Part shown: piece after piece, positions 52,284 to 59,594 of the stretch
How the letters are laid out: every line of letters starts with the position of its first letter
Numbering within the stretch: position 1 is the stretch's first letter
Origin: Gordonia oryzae
GTDB lineage: Bacteria > Actinomycetota > Actinomycetes > Mycobacteriales > Mycobacteriaceae
Length of the DNA stretch: 64,000 nucleotides
Assembly (NCBI RefSeq): GCF_003797185.1
Contig: NZ_RKMH01000004.1
Coordinates: forward strand, 237,822 to 301,821
Direction of reading: 5' to 3'
Position numbers and translations under genes: made by a program
Notes under the pieces: model-generated
Seen by the model: only the letters and a program-made list of their open reading frames with translations
Told to the model about the DNA's origin: nothing
Database searches by the model: none

Positions 52284-53722
52284 ACGACACCCTCGCCATT
52301 CCTGGCCTGACTGATGACGAGCAGCGTACGGTGTCCCGGCTGTATACACAGCTGAAGGAGAAGGAGCTGCGGAATCTGTTGCGGTCGTCGTATTACGACG
52401 GGAAGCGCGCGATTCGTCAGTTAACTCCTGTTGTGCCGCCGGTCTATTACAGCCTGGGGATTGTGCTTGGGTGGACGGCCAAGGCTGTCGACGCACTGCT
52501 GCGGCGATGCACGCTGGAGACGATCGAGTGGCCTGGTGGCGATCTTGAGTCGCTGGGGTATACCGAGCTCGTCGACAACAATCATCTGCGGCCCACAGTG
52601 AAGGGCGGCCAGGTCAATTCGCTGCTTCACGGGGTGTCGTGGATCATCAACACCGTCGGCGGTGAGGGTGAGCCGAAGTCGCTGATCCACACCAAGGATG
52701 CGTTGTCGGGTACGGGGACGTGGAATGCGCGCGCACGTCGCCTCGAGGACTTCCTGTCGATCACTTCGCTCGACGATGACGGCAACCCGAACGGCGTTGC
52801 CCTGTATCTGCCGGGCCTGGTGGTGGAGTGTTGGAAAGACGGCGTATGGCAGGTGTCCCGGTCTGCTCACGTGTGGGGTATTCCGGTGGAGCCGATGGGT
52901 TTCAAGCCGTGGACTCGTGATTTCGGGGCGTCGCGGATCTCTCGACCGCTGATGTCGTTGCAGGATCGGGCAACATCGGCGGTGGTCCGGCTCGAGGGCC
53001 ACATGGATGTCTACAGCTTCCCCGAGATGTGGATGCTGGGCGCCGACTCCACGATTTTCAAGAATCCTGATGGGACACCGAAGGCTGATTGGCGAGTCAT
53101 GCTGGGGCGTATCAAGGGCGTCCCCGATGACGACGAGGCATTGCCCGAACTGGCGCGCGCGGATGTGAAGCAGTTCCCCGCGCAGTCGCCGGCGCCACAC
53201 TTGGCTGCTCTGAACGCCTACGCGAAGCTGTTCGCCCGTGAGTCGGGGCTGCCCGATTCGGCGCTGGCGATCACCGACTACAGCAATCCGACGAGCGCGG
53301 ACGCTTATGCGGAGTCGCGGGAGGATCTTATTGCCGAGGCCGAGGGGGCGACCGATGACTGGTCGCTGCCGATCCGCCGGGCAGTAGCCCGCGGGCTGGC
53401 GATCCAGAACGGAATGAAATCGGTCCCCCCGGAGTGGGCGACGATGGAAACTCGTTGGCGGTCTCCGTTGTTCCAGTCTCGCGCCGAAGCGGCCGACGCG
53501 GGCACGAAGCAGATTGCTTCAGTTCCGTGGCTTGCGGAGACTGAGGTGGGTCTGGAGTTGATCGGGATGGACGGTCAGCAGATTCGGCGGGCCCTGGCTG
53601 ATAAGCGCAAGGCGGCCGGAGGTTCGCTACTGGACAAGTTGCGTGCTCAGTCGGTCCCGACGCAGCAGGTAAACGATGGCAACGGCGACGGAACTTCACA
53701 GCCTGATCGTCCAGCTGAGTGA
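52280..53722 (+). CDS. Phage portal protein
   Basis: 480 residues from GTG 52280 (GTGA overlap with terminase). The sequence with RLYTQLKEKELRNLLRSSYY, VYYSLGIVLGWTAKAVDALL and LPDSALAITDYSNPTSADAY is typical of SPP1/gp6-type portals of actinophages. Forms the dodecameric DNA gate. Confidence 0.88.
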   Translation: MNDTLAIPGLTDDEQRTVSRLYTQLKEKELRNLLRSSYYDGKRAIRQLTPVVPPVYYSLGIVLGWTAKAVDALLRRCTLETIEWPGGDLESLGYTELVDNNHLRPTVKGGQVNSLLHGVSWIINTVGGEGEPKSLIHTKDALSGTGTWNARARRLEDFLSITSLDDDGNPNGVALYLPGLVVECWKDGVWQVSRSAHVWGIPVEPMGFKPWTRDFGASRISRPLMSLQDRATSAVVRLEGHMDVYSFPEMWMLGADSTIFKNPDGTPKADWRVMLGRIKGVPDDDEALPELARADVKQFPAQSPAPHLAALNAYAKLFARESGLPDSALAITDYSNPTSADAYAESREDLIAEAEGATDDWSLPIRRAVARGLAIQNGMKSVPPEWATMETRWRSPLFQSRAEAADAGTKQIASVPWLAETEVGLELIGMDGQQIRRALADKRKAAGGSLLDKLRAQSVPTQQVNDGNGDGTSQPDRPAE

Positions 53723-54311
53723 CAACGCGGAGCGCGATCTGGCGCTCCTGTGGGCTCAGCTAGATCGGGTAACGGTGCGTGACAGCCTGATGGATGTCTT
53801 ACCGGCACTCGTTGGCCAGTACGGCGACGCATCCGCGGCAGTGACGGCCGAGTGGTACGACGAGTACCGCGCCGACCTGAATGTGCGCGGCACCTATGCC
53901 GCCGATCTCGCCTCACCGGACCTCGGTGCGCAGGCGCTCGCCGGGTGGGGATCGCAGCTGGCGCAAATCAACTGGGACACCGCGCTCGCCCAGATCGCAG
54001 GCGGACTGATCAAGCGAGTAATGATCGCAAGCCGCGACACGATGACCTCAGCTACCTACGGCGACCCCCAGGCTCACGGATGGCAGCGCCAGGGCCGCGG
54101 CGAGTGCAACTTCTGCCGCATGCTGATCGGCCGGGGCGCCGTATACACCCGCAAGTCGGTCAACTTCGGTGCCCACGACAACTGCAAGTGCGTTGCGGTC
54201 CCCGCGTTCGGCGGCCGGCCTGTGCCGGTGAAGCCATACGAAGTGAGCGACCGCACCATCACCGACGCCGATCGAGCCCGCGTGAACGCGTGGATCTCGG
54301 CGAACCAATAG
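53676..54311 (+). CDS. MuF-like minor capsid protein
   Basis: 211 residues; overlaps the portal gene by 47 bp. The C-terminal GECNFCRMLIGRGAVY and FGAHDNCKCVAVPAF contain the CxxC...HxxCxC pattern of the MuF head-morphogenesis domain. No fused toxin domain follows, unlike some MuF proteins. Confidence 0.8.
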   Translation: MATATELHSLIVQLSDNAERDLALLWAQLDRVTVRDSLMDVLPALVGQYGDASAAVTAEWYDEYRADLNVRGTYAADLASPDLGAQALAGWGSQLAQINWDTALAQIAGGLIKRVMIASRDTMTSATYGDPQAHGWQRQGRGECNFCRMLIGRGAVYTRKSVNFGAHDNCKCVAVPAFGGRPVPVKPYEVSDRTITDADRARVNAWISANQ

Positions 54312-54392
54312 AAGACCCCCCTCTGGGGATAAGCGCCCACGGCAGCGCCCCAATGCCGGCCGATGTCCGACGGGACAGAAACGGGAGTTCTA

Positions 54393-54986
54393 ATGAGCGA
54401 CAACACCCTGCCTATTCATCCGCTGACCGGGATGCGGGCGATCGGATACACCCGCAAGGGCCCGATCTGGCCGGTTCTCGGCGGCTCCGAGGGTGGAGGG
54501 CACCCCAGTGGTGACGGCGGCGAAGGTGGCGAGCCTGACGGCGACGAGCCGAAAACCTTCACCCAGGACGAGGTGGATCAGATCATCGGCAGGACGCGCA
54601 CCGAGGAGCGCCGCAAGGCTTCCCAGAAGTACGCCGACTACGACGACCTGAAGGCGACCGCGGCGGCCAAGAAGACCGCCGACGAACGGATTGCCGACCT
54701 CGAAAAGCAGAACGCGCAGTCGCAGGCGAATTCGCTGCGTCTCCGCGTGGCTGGGGATTACGGGATCAGCACCAAGCGCGGCGAGAACGGGGAACCGTCC
54801 GACGCCGAACTGTTTTTGACCGGCACCGACGAGGAAACCCTCACGGCGCAGGCGGAACGGCTGGCGGCTCGCGAAGAGGAACGAAAGAAGAACCAGCCCC
54901 ACGTATCTCGTGAGGGCTACAACCCGCGTCCCAAGCCCGACAGCACCAAGGAGTTCCTTGCCGCGCTGACCGGGCGGGGGCAATAG
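54393..54986 (+). CDS. Capsid scaffolding protein
   Basis: 197 residues from ATG 54393. Acidic, Gly-rich N-terminus then long coiled coil (KKTADERIADLEKQNAQSQ, LTAQAERLAAREEERKK) and a short basic end. Composition and position before the capsid gene fit a scaffold. Confidence 0.8.
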   Translation: MSDNTLPIHPLTGMRAIGYTRKGPIWPVLGGSEGGGHPSGDGGEGGEPDGDEPKTFTQDEVDQIIGRTRTEERRKASQKYADYDDLKATAAAKKTADERIADLEKQNAQSQANSLRLRVAGDYGISTKRGENGEPSDAELFLTGTDEETLTAQAERLAAREEERKKNQPHVSREGYNPRPKPDSTKEFLAALTGRGQ

Positions 54987-55003
54987 TCACAAGGAGATAG
55001 ATC

Positions 55004-55906
55004 ATGGCCGTGCTCCAGAGCACCGATCTCTTCCTGCCGACGAACATCGCTTCCGGCATCGTCGAGAAGTCCAAGACGGGTTCCACCGTCTCGGCGCTCT
55101 CGGGCCAGGAGCCGATGCGTTTCGGCAAGACCGAGATCATCACCTTCGACGACGACCTCACCGCAGAGTTCGTCGAGGAATCCGCCGCCAAGGGCAGCGA
55201 CGATGCCAAGCCAGGTCGCGTCACCGCCGTCCCACACAAGGCCGTCGTGCAGATGCGCACCTCGGACGAGTTCAAGTGGGAGGACGAGGACTACCAGCTC
55301 GGGATTCTCAGCAAGTACCAGGAGAAGTGCGCGCGCGCCATCTCCCGCGGCCTCGACCTCGGCCTGTACTACCGGCTGAATCCGCGCACCGGCACCGCCA
55401 TCACCGGGTGGTCGAACTACCTCAACACGACCACCAAGCGGGTCGAGGCTGGGGCGAACGCCGACATCGACTTCGAGACCGCAGCCGGCCTAGTCATCGG
55501 CGCCGGATACTCGGTCAACGGCGTCGCATTCGACCCGAAGTATGCGTGGACGCTGTCGACGGCCCGCTACACCGACGGCCGCAAGAAGTACCCGGAACTC
55601 GGCCTCGGCGCGGGCATTTCCTCGTTCGAGGGAGTGAACGCGTCGGTGTCGACGACCGTGTCGGGTAAGCCGACCGACGGCGACACCACCGACAACAAGG
55701 TCCGCGCGATTCTCGGCAACTTCCAGGGCGGTATCCGCTGGGGCGTCCAGAAGTCGTTCCCCTTCCGGATGCTTGAGTTCGGCGACCCGGACAACGCGGG
55801 CCGCGACCTCGCCGGCCACAACGAGATCCTGTTCCGCACGGAGATCGTGTACGGCTGGTACGTCTTCGCCGACCAGTTCGCGGTCATCGAGGATCTGGTG
55901 GCGTGA
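55004..55906 (+). CDS. Major capsid protein (HK97 fold)
   Basis: 300 residues, ribosome binding site AAGGAG. Contains an N-arm, the E-loop-like region EPMRFGKTEIITFDDD and the P-domain/A-domain region YSVNGVAFDPKYAWTLS, plus the C-terminal NEILFRTEIVYGWYVFADQF often seen in HK97-fold capsids of actinophages. Structural call by position, length and this ending. Confidence 0.85.
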   Translation: MAVLQSTDLFLPTNIASGIVEKSKTGSTVSALSGQEPMRFGKTEIITFDDDLTAEFVEESAAKGSDDAKPGRVTAVPHKAVVQMRTSDEFKWEDEDYQLGILSKYQEKCARAISRGLDLGLYYRLNPRTGTAITGWSNYLNTTTKRVEAGANADIDFETAAGLVIGAGYSVNGVAFDPKYAWTLSTARYTDGRKKYPELGLGAGISSFEGVNASVSTTVSGKPTDGDTTDNKVRAILGNFQGGIRWGVQKSFPFRMLEFGDPDNAGRDLAGHNEILFRTEIVYGWYVFADQFAVIEDLVA

Positions 55907-56067
55907 TGCGTCTCCGCCACACTGGCAACGGTGCAGTCGTGAACGTCGACGACGAACTCGGCAACACGATGCTGGGCGGCGCATGGGAGTCGGCAGACAA
56001 GCCGAAGCCCGCACGCCGCCCCACCAAGAAGGCTGACGAGGATGCCAGCGGTCACGATCACGACTGA
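55906..56067 (+). CDS. Small head protein, unknown (53 aa)
   Basis: ATG overlaps the capsid stop by one base. Sequence RLRHTGNGAVVNVDDELGNTM and a Lys/Pro tail; short 'gp7-like' proteins of this kind often follow capsid genes. Overlaps the next gene by 26 bp. Confidence 0.6.
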   Translation: MRLRHTGNGAVVNVDDELGNTMLGGAWESADKPKPARRPTKKADEDASGHDHD

Positions 56068-56509
56068 CGATCTCGCGCCGTTCGCAACGATCGAGCCGGC
56101 CAAAGCTCAGGCGATGATCGTGGACGCGTTGGGGATGGCGAAGCTGCTGGCGCCGTGCATCACCGAGGACGATTTCGCGTACCCGGATGCCGCGAAAGCG
56201 GTAATCCGGGGCGCGATCCTCCGGTGGAACGACGCCGGTACCGGGGCGATCACAACGAAACAGGCTGGCCCCTACCAGCAGGTGATTGACTCGAATACGC
56301 GGCGCAACAACCTGTTCTGGCCGTCGGAGATCACTCAACTTCAGACGATGTGCAAGACCTCGTCGGAAGTGTTCGCACTCGACACTGCACCGTCGGGCCG
56401 CCGCGGACACTCCGTCTGGTGCTCGATCGGACTGGGTGGGGACTCGTGCTCGTGTGGCGCGAACCTCACCAATTTCGAGTACCCCCTATGGGAAACCGAC
56501 TGTGGCTGA
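56042..56509 (+). CDS. Head-tail connector protein
   Basis: 155 residues. TTDDLAPFATIEPAKAQAMI and AKAVIRGAILRWNDAG match the helical gp6/gp15-like adaptor family that sits below the portal. Cys-rich end (CSIGLGGDSCSCGANL) is unusual for the family. Confidence 0.75.
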   Translation: MPAVTITTDDLAPFATIEPAKAQAMIVDALGMAKLLAPCITEDDFAYPDAAKAVIRGAILRWNDAGTGAITTKQAGPYQQVIDSNTRRNNLFWPSEITQLQTMCKTSSEVFALDTAPSGRRGHSVWCSIGLGGDSCSCGANLTNFEYPLWETDCG

Positions 56510-56843
56510 GTTCCCCCTCCTGTTCACTGTCGGCCACCGCATCTATTCGGCCGGCGCCGAGGATGACTGGGGTAACACGGTGTCCGGGTGGGCTGATCCC
56601 GTCGACAAACCTGTCTACGGGTGGGGCACGCCAGTGACCTCGGAGCCGAAGTTGGCTGGGCATGACCGCGACGTGGTGGAGATCGAGTTGCTGGTGCCGC
56701 CAGGGTTCGAGTGCTCACCGCGCGACCGCATGGTGCTCGAAGGTGAAGAGTATGAGGTCATCGGCGGCACGGAGATGTACGACCACAATCCGTTCGGCTG
56801 GAATCCGGGCGGGGTGATCAATCTGAAGGCGGTGAATCCGTGA
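56502..56843 (+). CDS. Head-tail stopper-like protein
   Basis: 113 residues from GTG 56502. Beta-rich; CSPRDRMVLEGEEYEVIG and NPGGVINLKAVNP are typical of head-closure/stopper proteins. Called by position and size. Confidence 0.65.
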   Translation: MAEFPLLFTVGHRIYSAGAEDDWGNTVSGWADPVDKPVYGWGTPVTSEPKLAGHDRDVVEIELLVPPGFECSPRDRMVLEGEEYEVIGGTEMYDHNPFGWNPGGVINLKAVNP

Positions 56844-57103
56844 GAATCGACTGGAACACCGAGGAGTTCAAGAACATTCGCTACGGACGCACATCGGAGA
56901 TCGTGGGCGAGCTCGAGAAGCATGGTGAGCGAGTCGCGGCGACGGCGAACGCGAAAGGAAAGGGCACCTACGTGATGGGTTCTCGCCCAGGCGTTGCTCG
57001 ACCACAGGGACGCCACCGCGTCACAGTGGTCACCGGTGATGCTAAGGCGATGATCGACAACGCCCGACACAACACCCTCATCAGGGCGCTCGGGTCGGGA
57101 TAG
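56840..57103 (+). CDS. Neck/tail-completion protein (gp10-like)
   Basis: 87 residues. LEKHGERVAATANAKGKGTY followed by RHRVTVVTGDAKAMIDNARHNTL resembles HK97 gp10-type tail-completion proteins, which are usually longer; the short length is a caution. Confidence 0.6.
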   Translation: MRIDWNTEEFKNIRYGRTSEIVGELEKHGERVAATANAKGKGTYVMGSRPGVARPQGRHRVTVVTGDAKAMIDNARHNTLIRALGSG

Positions 57104-57489
57104 TGGCCCGTTCAGTGGTGGCGGCAGCTCGCGCGGTTGCCGTCTCCGGGTTGCCGGGCGTGCCGGTGTCGCAACGCGTTACCTCGGCGCCGCCGCGGTT
57201 TGTGCGGATCTCTCGGGCTGGCGGTCCGCGTGACCGGTACATCGATCGGGCGTTGATCCTGGTCGAGTGCTACGCCTCCACAGCCGCCGGCGCCCCGGAT
57301 GGTCCACAGGCTGAGGCGGATGCGACGGCGCTGCTCGACGCTTTCGAGGTCGCCGCTAGCGGTGGCCCCTGGGCAGGATTATGGGTGTCTGATTGGGAAC
57401 CCGGCGGACTCGTCGACTACGAGAACCCGCAGTACCCGAAGCATTCCCGATTCCAGTTCACGGGAACGCTTTTCGTGCTGCGTATCTGA
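57103..57489 (+). CDS. Tail terminator protein
   Basis: 128 residues from a GTG that shares a base with the previous stop. FVRISRAGGPRDRYIDRALI, ECYASTAAGAPDGPQAEADA and YPKHSRFQFTGTLFV match the tail-terminator (gpU-like/DUF3168-like) pattern of siphoviruses. Directly precedes the major tail protein. Confidence 0.75.
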   Translation: MARSVVAAARAVAVSGLPGVPVSQRVTSAPPRFVRISRAGGPRDRYIDRALILVECYASTAAGAPDGPQAEADATALLDAFEVAASGGPWAGLWVSDWEPGGLVDYENPQYPKHSRFQFTGTLFVLRI

Positions 57490-57551
57490 GTTTCAACTGA
57501 ATATCACCCTTTCACAGCTCCTGACCGAGACGCCTGAAAGGGGCACCCATC

Positions 57552-58139
57552 ATGGGAAACGTTCAACACGCCTTCGTGGCACAGTCGATCGATGGCGGTG
57601 TGTACTGGCGAGGTCCGCTCGGCGCAACCTTGCCAACCGAGCCGGTCGAAGAGGCCAGTGATGTCAATGCATCGCTGAAAGATCAGGGCACCGCAGCCAA
57701 GGATGGTCTGTCGGTCGGCATCACCCGCACCTCGAACGATGTGCAGGACTTCGACGGCGGCCTCTACATCGACATCCAGACCGAGTACAACGGCACCTTC
57801 AAGATCAAGTTGCTCGACGTCGACAGCGCCGAGGTGAAGAAGACCGCTTTCGGCGACGCCAATGTGACCGTCACTCCGGCGACCGCCACCAAGGGCGCCC
57901 GGTACCACGTCAAGCACAACTCGGCGCAGCTTCCGATCGGCGCGCACGTGTTCGCCTGCAAGTACGGCAACAAGTACAAGACGTGGGTCATCGAGAAGGG
58001 CCGCGTGTCGGAGATCGCCGAGTTCAAGGCCGAGTCGCAGGATGCGATGGGTCTCGAGCTGACGATCAAGGCTTTCCGCAACGCTGCCGGCAACTACGTC
58101 GAGGAGTACGGCGATATCGACGGCGTACCCACCTCGTAG
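57552..58139 (+). CDS. Major tail protein
   Basis: 195 residues. NVQHAFVAQSIDGGVYWRG, DVQDFDGGLYIDIQTEYNG and LELTIKAFRNAAGNYVEEYG are typical of actinophage tail-tube proteins. Followed by the chaperone pair and tape measure, as in other siphoviruses. Confidence 0.82.
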   Translation: MGNVQHAFVAQSIDGGVYWRGPLGATLPTEPVEEASDVNASLKDQGTAAKDGLSVGITRTSNDVQDFDGGLYIDIQTEYNGTFKIKLLDVDSAEVKKTAFGDANVTVTPATATKGARYHVKHNSAQLPIGAHVFACKYGNKYKTWVIEKGRVSEIAEFKAESQDAMGLELTIKAFRNAAGNYVEEYGDIDGVPTS

Positions 58140-58255
58140 GTCTTAGTCCTGGCCCGGCGGGTGTCTTCCACCCCTTTGGTCAGGAGCTGTGGCCTCGCCG
58201 GGCCAGGCTTCGCTCCTGACTGAACCCCTTCCATCACGAAAGGCTCCTGACCATC
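58140..58255 (+). promoter_or_regulatory. Competing hairpins before tail chaperone gene
   Basis: CTGGCCCGGCG (58149-58159) and CGCCGGGCCAG (58196-58206) pair perfectly over 11 bp. GGTCAGGAGC (58178-58187) can pair with GCTCCTGACT (58212-58221) or perfectly with GCTCCTGACC (58243-58252), the latter ending four bases before the chaperone ATG. Terminator, attenuator or translational switch are all possible. Confidence 0.55.
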
Positions 58256-58693
58256 ATGTCTGTCCCCGAAGGCTATTCGGCCCCGCCCGTCGACGAGAAC
58301 ATTTGCAAGCTCGCCATCCCGGTCCCCGGCCGCGAACAACCGATCCTCGTCGAGCTGCCGCGCATCAACTGGATGCCAGGCCCCGAGGTAAAGAAGTACC
58401 GGGAGTGGCTGACCCCTTACGGTGAGGCCGAGGCGAAGTGGATGAACTGGATCGCCGAGAACTCCACCAAGCCCGAAGCCGACCAGGACCCGAAGCCTGA
58501 GGGCGTCGAAGAGCTGCTCGACGGATTCCAGCAACGCGAGGTCACCCTGCGCTGGCTCAAGCCGTATGTGTCGACCGCCGATTACCGGGCGCTTATGGAC
58601 AAGATCCCCGACGGAATGGTCGAGTGGATCAAGCAGCAGCTCAGCGATCCCTCTATCGCCGTGGGGGAATCCTCGGCCTCCACCGACTCCTGA
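58256..58693 (+). CDS. Tail assembly chaperone, short form (gpG-like)
   Basis: 145 residues. CKLAIPVPGREQPILVELPR and YREWLTPYGEAEAKWM are typical of actinophage tail chaperone N-parts. The gene ends 31 bases after a GGGGGAA stretch from which a -1 shift continues into the next frame. Binds and folds the tape measure before tube assembly. Confidence 0.82.
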   Translation: MSVPEGYSAPPVDENICKLAIPVPGREQPILVELPRINWMPGPEVKKYREWLTPYGEAEAKWMNWIAENSTKPEADQDPKPEGVEELLDGFQQREVTLRWLKPYVSTADYRALMDKIPDGMVEWIKQQLSDPSIAVGESSASTDS

Positions 58694-59094
58694 CCGAGTA
58701 CGGGGAGGCCGTCGAGTACGACTGCATCGGCCACGGACACGGGTTGCGACTCCGGGACCTCGGTAAGCCGTGGTTCGCGTGGGCCGACCTGCGTGCCATA
58801 GTCCGTCGCGCGAACACTGATCCGCGGATGGAACTTCATCGCGCGGTAGACCCGAACTGGCAGTGGAACGATCCGACCACCAGGCTCCTCGGTGAGATCG
58901 CCACCGTGCAATCCGAGCGCCGATACTTCGCCATGTCGCAACTGTTCGAGAGCCCCGATGACATTCCGAAGATGTACTGGATGGCCATCTACGGCCCGAA
59001 AGATTCATCCGAGCAGGTGGCATCCGAACCCGACGGCCGGCCCAACGAAGTCGACGAGGCGCGGGCAGTGGCGGCAGGGTTCAGGAAACGGTGA
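58663..59094 (+). CDS. Tail assembly chaperone, frameshift extension (gpT-like)
   Basis: Open frame lying -1 to the short chaperone, giving GILGLHRLLTEYGEAVEYD then WADLRAIVRRANTDPRMELH and GEIATVQSERRYFAMSQLF. No ribosome binding site or good start lies at its beginning, so it is expressed as a fusion after slippage on GGGGGAA (58663-58669), yielding about 280 residues in total. Such G/GT arrangements are universal in long-tailed siphoviruses. Confidence 0.78.
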   Translation, partial: GGILGLHRLLTEYGEAVEYDCIGHGHGLRLRDLGKPWFAWADLRAIVRRANTDPRMELHRAVDPNWQWNDPTTRLLGEIATVQSERRYFAMSQLFESPDDIPKMYWMAIYGPKDSSEQVASEPDGRPNEVDEARAVAAGFRKR

Positions 59095-59563
59095 CTACCG
59101 TCCCGCCAAAAACGTTCTTCACTTGAGCCGCAGCAACCCCGAATTGATTGAAGTCGACGAGCCAATTCGCCCCTATCAGGAGATAGGTGCGATCTCCTGA
59201 TATCCGATTCACCACGCTCTGGTGATTCCTCACTGCGGCAATACCAGCAGTCGCGTTGGCGGTGGTGGGCCAAACCGTGATGGAAACCTTTATCCCGTCA
59301 CCCCCATTGCCTGGAAGTGTGCAGCTCCCAGCATCGGACGGGGACGTCTGGGTCGTCGTGACGTCGCAATTAACGCCGTGGCGGCTGAGGTCCACTCCGA
59401 GTTCCTCGGCGGATTTGTAGATCCGTTCGCCTGGATTCGTCTGGCTCGCCGGAGATGCAACCTGCGACGAAGAGGGCTTGTCGGTCTGAGTGCTGCCGCA
59501 ACCGGACAGGAGGGCGGCCATAGCAGCGGCGAGCCCGATAACCAGGCGGAATGTCCGTTTCAT
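59081..59563 (-). CDS. Prophage-encoded lipoprotein (moron)
   Basis: 160 residues from ATG 59563. Signal peptide KRTFRLVIGLAAAMAALLSGC with lipobox LSGC at Cys21, then a Ser/Pro linker and a secreted domain VTTTQTSPSDAGSCTLPG ... SITVWPTTANATAGIAAV. The only minus-strand gene among the late genes; its start lies 31 bp from the divergent tape measure start, so its promoter must reach into that gene. Its orientation suggests expression from the lysogen, as for lipoproteins that block superinfection. Confidence 0.8.
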   Translation of the reverse strand: MKRTFRLVIGLAAAMAALLSGCGSTQTDKPSSSQVASPASQTNPGERIYKSAEELGVDLSRHGVNCDVTTTQTSPSDAGSCTLPGNGGDGIKVSITVWPTTANATAGIAAVRNHQSVVNRISGDRTYLLIGANWLVDFNQFGVAAAQVKNVFGGTVVTVS

Positions 59564-59594
59564 CCCGACATCGTAATGCCCCAAGGAGGTGCGC

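Noticed and set aside
53676..54311. Toxin domain fused to the MuF-like protein
   Set aside because: The protein ends shortly after the Cys/His motif; there is no room for a C-terminal toxin.
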